From contig NZ_JBHRRZ010000014.1 in NCBI RefSeq assembly GCF_042643265.1, positions 1 to 64,000 on the forward strand: a DNA stretch of 64,000 nt, given 5' to 3'. Position numbers and translations under genes: made by a program. Positions 16,192 to 24,021 of the stretch are shown here, in pieces (position 1 is the stretch's first letter; the number at the start of each line of letters is the position of its first letter). The notes under the pieces were generated by a model. That model did no database searches and was not told where the DNA came from. It worked only from the letters and a program-made list of their open reading frames with translations. This DNA comes from Virgibacillus_O sediminis (GTDB lineage Bacteria; Bacillota; Bacilli; Bacillales; Amphibacillaceae).

Positions 16192-16579
16192 ACGTATTCC
16201 CTTCTAGAGATCGAACTGTTACAGATATACCCTGTTCAGCTTCCGAGAACTCAAGAGTCTCCATGTTTCTCAGGTAAAGCTCATGTCCTTTTCCCTCAAC
16301 ACGTCTTCGGATACTATCCTGATATGTCTCGATGGTTGCAACGGTACCATCTACAAGGGTCAGGTAGAGGGAATCGCTAGTCAGAGCATAGTCTACGGAA
16401 TTGATCAGGTCATTCCGAACAAAACGGAAAAACTGTTGGACCGATAATTCGTCTAAGTGATCGTTGGGTTGAGAATATGTGACCAAATGGCTTAAAAAAG
16501 GTAGGCTAGCCGCTATGATGGCCAGTGTGAAAAACATATTTAAAAAGGTAAAACCCGAATCATTCTTCCTTAATTCCAT
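16163..16579 (-). CDS. comGF: Competence minor pseudopilin ComGF
   Basis: About 138 residues: N-terminal NDSGFTFLNMFFTLAIIAASL is a prepilin-like signal and helix, followed by a domain with the ComGF-type ending LEGNTYEKILVFYE. It forms part of the pseudopilus tip needed for transformation. The start is uncertain: the ATG at 16579 lies close before the prepilin motif, but its ribosome-binding site is weak (AAAGGA about 13 bases upstream); an upstream in-frame ATG at 16627 would give 154 residues. It overlaps the end of comGE, which suggests translational coupling. Confidence 0.85.
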   Translation of the reverse strand: MELRKNDSGFTFLNMFFTLAIIAASLPFLSHLVTYSQPNDHLDELSVQQFFRFVRNDLINSVDYALTSDSLYLTLVDGTVATIETYQDSIRRRVEGKGHELYLRNMETLEFSEAEQGISVTVRSLEGNTYEKILVFYE

Positions 16580-16895
16580 AGATACAATACAATTCCTTTT
16601 GTTGTTTTGCATTGTTCCATTCCACACATCCTTTTATATATCCTTCTTCCATAAAGAATGAATATCTCGTAGTGCGAACAGAGTCTGATAAGGTATAGTC
16701 TGCAGGCAGCGTTCGTCCCTCCCCTCGGAGAAATAATTGAAGCTCATCATGGAGACGGCTGGAAATCACTCTTCGGTCACTGAGAACCGTCCCCTCCGTA
16801 GACAAAATGGTAGCAATAGGAAGAACTGAGGTAATGATGGTCATTAATATGGTGAAAGCAATCAATACTTCAATTAAAGTGAAACCTTTAGTATT
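16560..16895 (-). CDS. comGE: Competence minor pseudopilin ComGE
   Basis: About 111 residues with a good type IV prepilin leader, NTKGFTLIEVLIAFTILM, processed by ComC after the Gly. It is a minor pseudopilin of the DNA-uptake machine. I place the start at the TTG at 16895: GGAAGG lies ten bases before it and the gene then overlaps comGD by eight bases, as usual in this operon. The frame is open back to an ATG at 16940, which would add an atypically long leader. Confidence 0.85.
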   Translation of the reverse strand, partial: NTKGFTLIEVLIAFTILMTIITSVLPIATILSTEGTVLSDRRVISSRLHDELQLFLRGEGRTLPADYTLSDSVRTTRYSFFMEEGYIKGCVEWNNAKQQKELYCIYGIKEE

Positions 16896-17310
16896 CAACG
16901 AGATGATACCTTCCTTTCCCGGGCGGGAATACTGCTGCATAATTATTTCCAGGGGTGGATATAAATATTTGCCCCGCTTGACGTACCGAACCTGTTCTAG
17001 TGAAGGACAGATATCGGAAAGGGCCGGGTGTTATGCTTATACCAGGAGGATATTTTCTGACAGCTACTTTCTTCGATTCATAATAAACAGCATAATTGTC
17101 ACTTTGAAAGGTGATACGCACACTATCCATAGTGGAAGAAGCCAAGTGTTGAATATAGAGAACATCATGCTCAAATGTTTCAAGAAAATCTTTTTCCCGC
17201 TGTTGCTCCAACATGGCGGAAGAGATTGGAACAGAAATAAGCAGGACAATGGAAATAACGCTCAAGACAATTAAAAGCTCTAAAAGTGTAAAGCCCTTAT
17301 TAATTTCCAC
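16888..17310 (-). CDS. comGD: Competence minor pseudopilin ComGD
   Basis: A 140-residue prepilin with leader MEINKGFTLLELLIVLSVIS, which places Gly-Phe at the ComC cleavage site and Glu at mature position 5. A hydrophobic helix and a C-terminal globular domain follow. It belongs to the minor pseudopilins that prime assembly of the ComGC filament. It overlaps comGC by 11 bases and is followed by comGE. Confidence 0.93.
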   Translation of the reverse strand: MEINKGFTLLELLIVLSVISIVLLISVPISSAMLEQQREKDFLETFEHDVLYIQHLASSTMDSVRITFQSDNYAVYYESKKVAVRKYPPGISITPGPFRYLSFTRTGSVRQAGQIFISTPGNNYAAVFPPGKGRYHLVEY

Positions 17311-17617
17311 TTGGAATGCTTACACTTCCCCCCAAAGGAGCGTATACTAAATCTTCTCCATTTGAACATGTTTTCTGGTCGTGGGTAATATAATCATCTT
17401 GGGCTAACGCATCTAAGTCTGCAGGATAGCTTCCTTTTTCCAAGTGGTATAGTGCGACTTGGGATTCGACTACTGAAACAAGTGCCTCACAGCCGGTCCC
17501 ATGGATGTTATCACTCTTTGTAGTTAGGTTTGGAACGATTAATATAATTAAGACGGATATAATTGTCAGCACAATGAGCATTTCAATCAGTGTAAAACCT
17601 TTATTATTTTTTAACAT
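17300..17617 (-). CDS. comGC: Competence major pseudopilin ComGC
   Basis: A 105-residue protein, leader MLKNNKGFTLIEMLIVLTII, with the strongest prepilin signature in the operon. Two Cys residues (about 43 and 83) are placed as in ComGC, which needs an intramolecular disulfide made by BdbDC. It is the main subunit of the transformation pilus that binds or guides DNA through the wall. It lies 12 bases after comGB. Confidence 0.96.
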   Translation of the reverse strand: MLKNNKGFTLIEMLIVLTIISVLIILIVPNLTTKSDNIHGTGCEALVSVVESQVALYHLEKGSYPADLDALAQDDYITHDQKTCSNGEDLVYAPLGGSVSIPSGN

Positions 17618-17629
17618 TTTCTTTCCCCC

Positions 17630-18685
17630 TCAAATGGATTCAATCAATTGAAACATAGGCCACATCAATGTAATGTAAATAAAGATAATAACCCCGGCCA
17701 GCAGTATAAAGAAAATAGGTTGGATTAAAGTAATGGCCTTGATAATTTTCCTCTCCAGTTCTTCCATAATCATATCTGCATATACCAGAAGATCTTTTTC
17801 CAATTCCTGCATGTCTGCATTTCTTCTGAAAATGGAAGTCAATTGCCTGTCCAGAAATGACAGTTGGGTGAGCAGGGAATAGATGGGCAGACCTTTTTTT
17901 AACTCTTCTTCCATTAAAGAGGAGTAATAGGAGATGATGGGCAATTTATCCTGTTTCGTCATATAAGATAAAATTTTGCTGAATGGCATTCCTGTCCTTA
18001 ACATCATGCCAAAATGAGTGGCAAAGAAAAAAGATGTCCGGATTTTTAGATAGTGACGATATACAGGAATCAGCTGGTACCATCCGATTTGTTTATCAAT
18101 AGAGATAAATTTTTTCAGGTATCCATTAAATACTACAGCGAGGGCTAGCAGAACCATAAAAGCAATAAGTAGTGTTGTTGTAATGTCTATGACAAGCAGG
18201 GAGAGGTGGATACTTGCTGCCGCTGCTTTTGAATTGGTATGGAATAGATCTGCGAAGGAAGGAAGTACAGAATTTTTAAGGAAATAAAACAGGATGGAAA
18301 AAATGAATAGGAGAATAAGAGGGTAACGGACGGTATCCCTTATTTTCTTCTTGTGTTTCATACTGTCTTCAAACATTTTGGCACATTTGGCAATACTTCC
18401 TTGGATATCACCGTTAGCTTGGATAAAGTATAAGTATGAAATGATGGAGGGGTGAAAATACGCTTCCTCGAAAGCTTTATCCAATGGACTGCCGTTTTTC
18501 AAGGATTGAATGATCACGCCAGCAGAGAGCTTTAAGTCACCATCCCATTTTACAGCTTCTAGTGCTTTTATAAGCGGATAGCCCGTCGAAAGTAAACGGC
18601 TCAACCGATCCAGGAACCGGAGTTGATGTTGCTGTGAAAGTCCCTTTTTACCTACCTTGGAATATATCCTGAGAGACAAACCCAT
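17630..18685 (-). CDS. comGB: Competence pilus platform protein ComGB
   Basis: A 351-residue polytopic membrane protein of the GspF/PilC family, the platform on which the pseudopilus is built. Two related cytoplasmic domains (about residues 20-110 and 210-300) are followed by membrane helices near 120-140, 165-190 and 320-345. Family-like segments are LDRLSRLLSTGYPLIKALE and MMLRTGMPFSKIL. Its start overlaps comGA by 38 bases, which suggests translational coupling. Confidence 0.95.
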   Translation of the reverse strand: MGLSLRIYSKVGKKGLSQQHQLRFLDRLSRLLSTGYPLIKALEAVKWDGDLKLSAGVIIQSLKNGSPLDKAFEEAYFHPSIISYLYFIQANGDIQGSIAKCAKMFEDSMKHKKKIRDTVRYPLILLFIFSILFYFLKNSVLPSFADLFHTNSKAAAASIHLSLLVIDITTTLLIAFMVLLALAVVFNGYLKKFISIDKQIGWYQLIPVYRHYLKIRTSFFFATHFGMMLRTGMPFSKILSYMTKQDKLPIISYYSSLMEEELKKGLPIYSLLTQLSFLDRQLTSIFRRNADMQELEKDLLVYADMIMEELERKIIKAITLIQPIFFILLAGVIIFIYITLMWPMFQLIESI

Positions 18686-19658
18686 AGGCGTAGGCCTTCT
18701 TTCTTAAGTATTCAAATGAATGGAACCTGTTCAATTTGCTGATATCCTTTCCATTTATAGTTTGTTCCAGTAGCCTGCCTTCCAATAATTCCAGCACGGC
18801 TGCTCTTCGGTTTGAAATCTTTTCAAGCTGGAGGGGAAGAAGTTCCAATGCTGCCACTGCAATAAGAGATTGACGTAAATCACCTTCTGTTAAACCCATT
18901 TCCTTTAGCCGTTGCAGCGTACCGGCTGCATTCTTGGCATGAAGTGTACTGAGCACTAGATGGCCAGTAAGAGATGCTTCGAAGGCAAATTCGGCTGTTT
19001 GGTTATCACGTATTTCTCCTACCATCAAAATATCGGGGTCATGCCGTAAAGCTGCTTTCATGCCCGTCTGATAAGTGATGCCCGCTTTTTCATTGATTTG
19101 TACCTGAAGAATATCATCTATGTCTTTCTCAATGGGATCCTCCAACGTAATCGTCTGGTAAGATTTCTCTTTGAGTATGGTTTGCAGCAGGGCGTACAAA
19201 GTGGTGGTCTTTCCACTCCCTGTCGGTCCGGTGAAAAGAATCAGTCCGGTACGGTTGGAAATCCAGCTTTTTATCCTCGATAACTGGGAGGGAAATAGAA
19301 ATAATTGGTCAAGCGGAAGCTTATCCTGTTGAGGAAGTATTCGGATAGCTAAACTTTCCGTCCCATTGACCGGAAGTGTGGATAAGCGGAGGAAGTAAAG
19401 AGATCCGGCATCTTTATGCGCCATTGCCCCGTTTTGAGGCCTGCGTGTTTCTCCTATGTCCATACCAGCCGTGAATTTATAGTAAGTTAATAATAGATGA
19501 TATTGAGAGTTGAGGAGCTTTTGATGAAGCCGGCGTTTCCCGAGAATTCTGAAGTAAATATTTGTGTGGTCGGCAAAAGGATAAAAGTGGATGTCTGAAG
19601 CTTGGGCTTCCAAAGCGGAGTTGAGTAATTTGTCCGATAGGTTGGCAGCGTGGTTCAC
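18648..19658 (-). CDS. comGA: Competence traffic ATPase ComGA
   Basis: A 336-residue GspE/PilB-type ATPase powering pseudopilus assembly, lacking the long N-terminal domain of secretion ATPases. Walker A is TGPTGSGKTTTLYAL (near residue 142), the Asp box is TITLEDPIE, Walker B is PDILMVGEIRD, and the His box is HLVLSTLHAKNA. Start: GTG at 19658 with a perfect AAAGGAGGTGA upstream. It is the first gene of the seven-gene comG operon. In B. subtilis this is switched on by ComK; I did not find convincing ComK boxes upstream. Confidence 0.97.
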   Translation of the reverse strand: MNHAANLSDKLLNSALEAQASDIHFYPFADHTNIYFRILGKRRLHQKLLNSQYHLLLTYYKFTAGMDIGETRRPQNGAMAHKDAGSLYFLRLSTLPVNGTESLAIRILPQQDKLPLDQLFLFPSQLSRIKSWISNRTGLILFTGPTGSGKTTTLYALLQTILKEKSYQTITLEDPIEKDIDDILQVQINEKAGITYQTGMKAALRHDPDILMVGEIRDNQTAEFAFEASLTGHLVLSTLHAKNAAGTLQRLKEMGLTEGDLRQSLIAVAALELLPLQLEKISNRRAAVLELLEGRLLEQTINGKDISKLNRFHSFEYLRKKAYAYGFVSQDIFQGR

Positions 19659-19803
19659 CCGATGTTCACCTCCTTTCCAAGTCTATAATTCGACATAAAA
19701 AGGGGAACTCCTCTTTTTTTTCTTGCCTATTTAGTAAGTATTTTTGGAATAAATGGGGCGTAGTGAGGAAAGGATAGTATAAAAGCAAATGGAGGTGAGA
19801 AGG

Positions 19804-19983
19804 ATTTCAGGTAATGATTATGTAAAATTTGTAACCCAGCAGCTAGTCCAATATATGGAGCAGCCGTCATCTGAAAGGAAAAAAAAGAAAGAGGAAATAC
19901 ACCAAGACAATCCTTTCTATGTCAACAGATGGCTTGGTATGCTTCCCTTTGCATGGAAAACAATAAGAAGGAAGGCAGAATAG
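19804..19983 (+). CDS. yqzE: YqzE family protein, probably starting at ATT
   Basis: A small protein of about 59 residues with the YqzE-type sequence SGNDYVKFVTQQLVQYMEQP followed by a Lys/Glu-rich stretch and NRWLGMLPFAWKTI. Position beside comG and yqhG matches B. subtilis. The only ATG in frame (19789) overlaps the Shine-Dalgarno: the perfect GGAGGTGA at 19791-19798 lies five bases before an ATT codon at 19804. Starting there gives M-SGNDYVKF, which aligns with the family N-terminus. If ATG 19789 is used, the protein is 64 residues. Function unknown. The gene reads away from comG. Confidence 0.8.
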   Translation: MSGNDYVKFVTQQLVQYMEQPSSERKKKKEEIHQDNPFYVNRWLGMLPFAWKTIRRKAE

Positions 19984-20010
19984 CAGGCATTGGATGTTAC
20001 CTGCTATTTT
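19979..20010 (+). terminator. Terminator of yqzE
   Basis: AATAGCAGG (19979-19987) pairs CCTGCTATT (20000-20008) with a T4 tail; the yqzE stop codon lies in the left arm. Confidence 0.65.
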
Positions 20011-20791
20011 GTTGTAACCAACCCTCTTTAAGGTAAAAAATCCCCCCGTTGATGACTTCGAAAGATACGGAGGGTTGATACCGTTCCTCTATTTCCCGCA
20101 ATTCCTTTTCCTTCTGCTCCTCCATATCCGCTCCAGTATAAAAATATTCCAGCATATCTTTCTCCTCCTGCAGCGCATTCAGTGACTGTTCGGCCCATTC
20201 ATGAGATTGATTTTCGATATAGTTATCAAGCACCGATTGTATACGCTGAAAGCCGCTCTTCCACATAATAAGGGGGGAGAGGGTATAACAGTAATCAGAA
20301 ATTTTCAGATCAAGCGATATCATGGATAGCTTTTCCATCATCTCAGTTTCCATTTTTCCACTGATTAAATGTAAACCGATTGAGTGAACCTCATCCTTTC
20401 TTTGCATTCCTGTGTAACTAATTTTCATGTTGACGACAAGCCATGGATATAAAGGAGTGTTCCTTGTGGCCGTTATTTTCTGGAAAAGCACTGTCTGTTT
20501 TTCACTCTTGACCAAGTGACGGATAATCTGCTGCAGCCGTGGACTGCCAAAATGCACCCATTCTCCCTTTTCCCCCCTTTTTTCGGGATTTGTAATAAGG
20601 GTTAATTTCATTGGATTTCCCTTCATGCCGGCATTATTGACATAATGCCAATAAAAAGGTCTGTTCATCAGAGCTTTATCCATTTCCTCTGTCAGTTGAA
20701 TGGTCAAAACTCCTTGTTCATTGTCAACCACCTCACAGTAATGTGAGTGGAAATATTGTCGTAAGAAAGAATTTAAATCCTCAATTGCCAT
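19997..20791 (-). CDS. yqhG: YqhG family protein
   Basis: A 264-residue cytoplasmic protein of unknown function, matching the B. subtilis yqhG slot downstream of yqhH. Recognisable features are only the start MAIEDLNSFLRQYFHSHYCE and an acidic, helical C-terminal part (ADMEEQKEKELREIEERYQP). No catalytic motif is visible. The start at 20791 overlaps yqhH by 11 bases and has GGAGGAA upstream. The pair yqhH-yqhG is conserved in Bacillaceae, which suggests a joint role around the SNF2 ATPase. Confidence 0.85.
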   Translation of the reverse strand: MAIEDLNSFLRQYFHSHYCEVVDNEQGVLTIQLTEEMDKALMNRPFYWHYVNNAGMKGNPMKLTLITNPEKRGEKGEWVHFGSPRLQQIIRHLVKSEKQTVLFQKITATRNTPLYPWLVVNMKISYTGMQRKDEVHSIGLHLISGKMETEMMEKLSMISLDLKISDYCYTLSPLIMWKSGFQRIQSVLDNYIENQSHEWAEQSLNALQEEKDMLEYFYTGADMEEQKEKELREIEERYQPSVSFEVINGGIFYLKEGWLQQNSR

Positions 20792-22439
20792 AATGCTGTT
20801 CCTCCTTGTCTTTCTCCATCTGTGTCTGGCGTATGATTTCTCCAAGATTATCCAATTTAATTTTTGTCTCACCTATCGTAGAAGATTCCTTGTAAATGGA
20901 TTGGATCTCGGACTCCAGATCATCTATTTTCAGTTCTGCCAATATATCATCTAAATGGCCGATCACCTGTTCGAACATATGGATCTTTTCATATAAGAGT
21001 GACATAATATGTTCCTCAATGGTTCCCCGGATGGCAAAGTTATAGATATGAACATCTTTTTCCTGTCCATATCTATGTATACGGCCAATGCGCTGTTCAA
21101 GCCGCATAGGGTTCCATGGAAGGTCATAATTGATCATCCTATTGCAGAATTGAAGGTTGATACCTTCACCGCCCGCTTCTGTGGCGATCAACACTTGTGC
21201 ATGGTCTCTGAACAACTGGCGCATCCAATCCTTTTTGCCTCGTTTAAACCCGCCGCGAAATGGCACGGACGAAATGCCATGTTGTTGCAGATACCACTGC
21301 AGATACAACTGTGTTGCCCGGTATTCTGTAAAGATGATCACCTTTTCGTCTTGGAAGGTTTGAATCAACTCAACTACTTTTCCTGCTTTTACATGATGGG
21401 GAAGCGTGCCTATATCATCTAGCAGCGGCTTTAGCATATCTGTCTTCTCCTCGTCTGCAGCCATCTTCTGCAAGGATAAAAAACAGGCTTCCCTGGAGGA
21501 ACACAATTCCCTCAAATAAGTAATATTCGAGAAAGAGGAAAGTGATTTGGTTGATGAATAAATATCTTCATATACCTTTCTCTCTTCAGGACTAAAATCC
21601 ATCCATACAGTTTCAATATGACGGCTGGTCTGGTCCATCGATGTTTCTTTTCGAGTATTGCGGATCATTACTTTCTTTATCAACTGCTTTAAGTAATAGT
21701 TATCCTTTAGGTTTTTCCGGTCTTTACCGAACTGCTCTAGAAAAGAATCATAGTTACCGAGAAGCCCGGGCTTAAGGATGGAAACCAAATTGAATATCTC
21801 AATAAGTTTATTTTGGACAGGTGTTGCGCTTAACAGGAGGCAATATTTTTTTTTCAATCCACGTACAAAGTCGTAGTTTCTTGTTTTATGGTTTTTTAAC
21901 TTATGCGCTTCGTCAACCAGAAGAAAATCGTAGTCAATGTCCTGGATAGCCTCCCTGTTAGGTGGTCGTTTGGCAGTGTCCAGTGAAGATACGATAATAT
22001 CATACTGATCCCAGGCATAATTTTTCCGATAAGCAATGGCAGGTATATAAAACTTTTCATTTAACTCCTTGACCCATTGATTCACAAGGGAGGCGGGGAC
22101 TAGTAAAAGGGCTTTTTTAACCATCCCTCTTACCATATACTCTTTAAGGATTAATCCGGCTTCTATGGTTTTTCCAAGTCCGACTTCATCCGCTAGAATT
22201 GCTCTGCCATTCATACCTTCTATTACCTGTTCAGCAGTTGATACCTGATGCTCAAGAAAATCCATATGTGGGAGGTATTCCAGTGCACGCAAGCCGGAAA
22301 ATTCCGGGCTTATCCTCATTTTCTCAGCCTGGTAGGCCATCTCAAAAAGTTGCCAGGGGGATAGGTGCTCCCCCTGATCGGCAGCTGTAATAAGTTTATC
22401 GATGAAATTGTAGTCTTTTTCTACTTTGATGGATGTCAT
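20781..22439 (-). CDS. yqhH: SNF2-family DEAD/DEAH helicase (YqhH)
   Basis: A 552-residue Swi2/Snf2 ATPase. Motif I is ADEVGLGKTIEAGLILKEY (near residue 85), Ia is LLVPASLVNQWVKEL, motif II is DEAHKLKN, motif III is LLSATPVQN, motif V is ATEAGGEGINLQFC, and motif VI is QRIGRIHRYGQEKDV. Both RecA-like lobes are complete. Proteins of this RapA-like type remodel protein-DNA or RNA-polymerase complexes; no specific substrate is known for YqhH. It is divergent from the glycine riboswitch/gcv operon and forms an operon with yqhG. Confidence 0.94.
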   Translation of the reverse strand: MTSIKVEKDYNFIDKLITAADQGEHLSPWQLFEMAYQAEKMRISPEFSGLRALEYLPHMDFLEHQVSTAEQVIEGMNGRAILADEVGLGKTIEAGLILKEYMVRGMVKKALLLVPASLVNQWVKELNEKFYIPAIAYRKNYAWDQYDIIVSSLDTAKRPPNREAIQDIDYDFLLVDEAHKLKNHKTRNYDFVRGLKKKYCLLLSATPVQNKLIEIFNLVSILKPGLLGNYDSFLEQFGKDRKNLKDNYYLKQLIKKVMIRNTRKETSMDQTSRHIETVWMDFSPEERKVYEDIYSSTKSLSSFSNITYLRELCSSREACFLSLQKMAADEEKTDMLKPLLDDIGTLPHHVKAGKVVELIQTFQDEKVIIFTEYRATQLYLQWYLQQHGISSVPFRGGFKRGKKDWMRQLFRDHAQVLIATEAGGEGINLQFCNRMINYDLPWNPMRLEQRIGRIHRYGQEKDVHIYNFAIRGTIEEHIMSLLYEKIHMFEQVIGHLDDILAELKIDDLESEIQSIYKESSTIGETKIKLDNLGEIIRQTQMEKDKEEQHYGN

Positions 22440-22506
22440 TAAAATACTTCCTTTTTACAATAAGTTTAAAAAGTTTTAAAAATTACTATGTTCAAGATAA
22501 TGATTA

Positions 22507-22515
22507 TGCTATAAT
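22507..22515 (+). promoter_or_regulatory. Extended -10 promoter of the gcv operon
   Basis: TGCTATAAT is a consensus extended -10 box, about 85 bases before the glycine riboswitch. The -35 region is poor. Confidence 0.6.
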
Positions 22516-22600
22516 CTATAAGAGAATTAGAACACAATATCTGTTCTTGTTAGATAGTATATCCAAAAAAGGAATAATTCATGAAAGCGGATGAAAGTAA

Positions 22601-22850
22601 GGGGAGAGATTACTACGGTTTAACCGGGGCCCACTTCCTGGTTTTTCACTGGTAACGCCGAAGGAGCAAGCTTTTCAGCGAATCTCTCAGGCAAAAAGAC
22701 TCTTGCTGGACGCGGCTCTGGAGAGTGTCAGCCATAGGCAGACCACCCACGAAGCAAATATATATCGAACACAAAGCGGTTCATATATATGCAACTTTCT
22801 GGTTGTAGGACAGAGATTTCCCAATATTATTGGAGAAATCTCTGTTTTTT
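22601..22850 (+). ncRNA. Glycine riboswitch (tandem aptamers) with terminator
   Basis: The leader of gcvT contains the hallmarks of a gcvT-type riboswitch. Aptamer 1: GGGGAGAGAT (22601), GCCGAAGGAGCAAG (about 22657-22670) and ATCTCTCAGGCAAAAAGAC (22682-22700). Linker and aptamer 2: GGACGCGGCTCTGGAGAG (about 22708-22725), a diverged core ACCCACGAAGCAA and AACTTTCTGG before GGACAGAG (22808-22815). The expression platform is a strong terminator hairpin (22811-22844, then T6) that overlaps the 3-prime strand of the second aptamer, as expected for an ON switch: glycine binding blocks the terminator and allows gcv expression. Confidence 0.93.
22811..22850 (+). terminator. Riboswitch-controlled terminator before gcvT
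   Basis: CAGAGATTTCCCAAT pairs ATTGGAGAAATCTCTG (one bulged A) around ATT, followed by T6. It shares bases with the GGACAGAG end of the second aptamer. Confidence 0.9.
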
Positions 22851-22897
22851 TATGTTTTTTTCCACTTGGAACAAATCCTGTTGAGGAGTGTGATGAG

Positions 22898-24010
22898 ATG
22901 TCGGAATTAAAAAGAACACCAATCTACCCGGAATATGAAATAGACGGGGCCAAAACGGTAGATTTTGGCGGTTGGGAACTTCCAGTAAAATTCAAAGGTA
23001 TCAAGCAAGAACATTTGGCTACCAGAAAGGATGCAGGTTTATTTGATGTTTCCCACATGGGCGAGATTGCAATAAAAGGCCCAAAGAGCCTGGAATTTTT
23101 ACAAAAAATGACCACTAATGATCCAGGGAAACTTTATCCGGGCCGTGTGCAATATACCTTTATGTGCTACCCCGATGGTGGAACGGTTGATGATCTGCTT
23201 TTATACATGATAGCTGAAGATGACTATCTGCTTGTTGTCAATGCTGCCAATACCAAGAAAGATTTCGAATGGCTGCAGGAGAATAACCCTTACAACAAGG
23301 AAGAGCTTATCTTGGAGAATGTATCTCATGAATATGTACAGCTTGCATTACAAGGGCCCAAAGCCCAATCTATTCTCCAGAGCATCACAGGTGAACCCTT
23401 GGATAAGGTAAAATTTTTCCGTTTTGAGTATATCCGATTTGATTCCATTGACATTCCCGCCCTGGTATCACGTACCGGATACACAGGGGAGGATGGATTT
23501 GAAATATATATTAATCAGTCTTATGGAAGGAAGCTTTGGAGGCTGCTCCTTGAGCAAGGAAGAGACCAGGGGCTTGAACCGGCAGGATTAGGAGCGCGTG
23601 ATACCCTCAGATTCGAGGCAAATCTTCCTCTGTACGGGCAAGAACTCTCTCAGAGCATTACTCCGGTGGAGGCAGGACTTTCCTTTGCCGTGAAAACAAA
23701 GAAAGAAGCAGATTTCATAGGGAAAGAGGCACTTAAAGAACAGGTTAGTCAAGGACCTGAACGGCAGATTTGTGGCATTGAAATGATAGATAAAGGGATT
23801 CCGCGGCCGGGCTATAAGGTTTACCTGAACGGGGAGGATGCAGGTGTTATTACATCGGGCACACAATCCCCTACCCTTAATTTAAATATCGCTAATGCAT
23901 TAGTGATAAGGGAGGCAGCTGCCGTAGGAACAGAGCTGGAAATACAAATACGCCGACGTAAGTTGAGAGGGCGGGTAGTACCGCTTCCATTCTACAAAAG
24001 AAAGAAATAG
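22898..24010 (+). CDS. gcvT: Aminomethyltransferase, T-protein of the glycine cleavage system
   Basis: A 370-residue enzyme that moves the methylene group from aminomethyl-lipoyl GcvH to tetrahydrofolate, releasing ammonia. Visible family features: FGGWELPVKFKGIKQEH near the start, SHMGEIAIKGP, the folate-site Asp region TFMCYPDGGTVDDLLLY, SRTGYTGEDGFEIY, and LGARDTLRFEANLPLYGQEL. The ATG at 22898 has TGAGGAGTG upstream. The frame is open back to 22703, but that would translate the riboswitch. First gene of gcvT-gcvPA-gcvPB; 11 bases before gcvPA. Confidence 0.97.
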   Translation: MSELKRTPIYPEYEIDGAKTVDFGGWELPVKFKGIKQEHLATRKDAGLFDVSHMGEIAIKGPKSLEFLQKMTTNDPGKLYPGRVQYTFMCYPDGGTVDDLLLYMIAEDDYLLVVNAANTKKDFEWLQENNPYNKEELILENVSHEYVQLALQGPKAQSILQSITGEPLDKVKFFRFEYIRFDSIDIPALVSRTGYTGEDGFEIYINQSYGRKLWRLLLEQGRDQGLEPAGLGARDTLRFEANLPLYGQELSQSITPVEAGLSFAVKTKKEADFIGKEALKEQVSQGPERQICGIEMIDKGIPRPGYKVYLNGEDAGVITSGTQSPTLNLNIANALVIREAAAVGTELEIQIRRRKLRGRVVPLPFYKRKK

Positions 24011-24021
24011 GAGGAATCTTC

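Noticed and set aside
19659..19790. ComK boxes (AAAA-N5-TTTT pairs) upstream of comGA
   Set aside because: Only imperfect A- and T-rich matches in an AT-rich region, without correct pairing or spacing.
22703..22897. N-terminal extension of GcvT
   Set aside because: The frame runs through the second riboswitch aptamer and its terminator; GcvT homologues start at the ATG at 22898.
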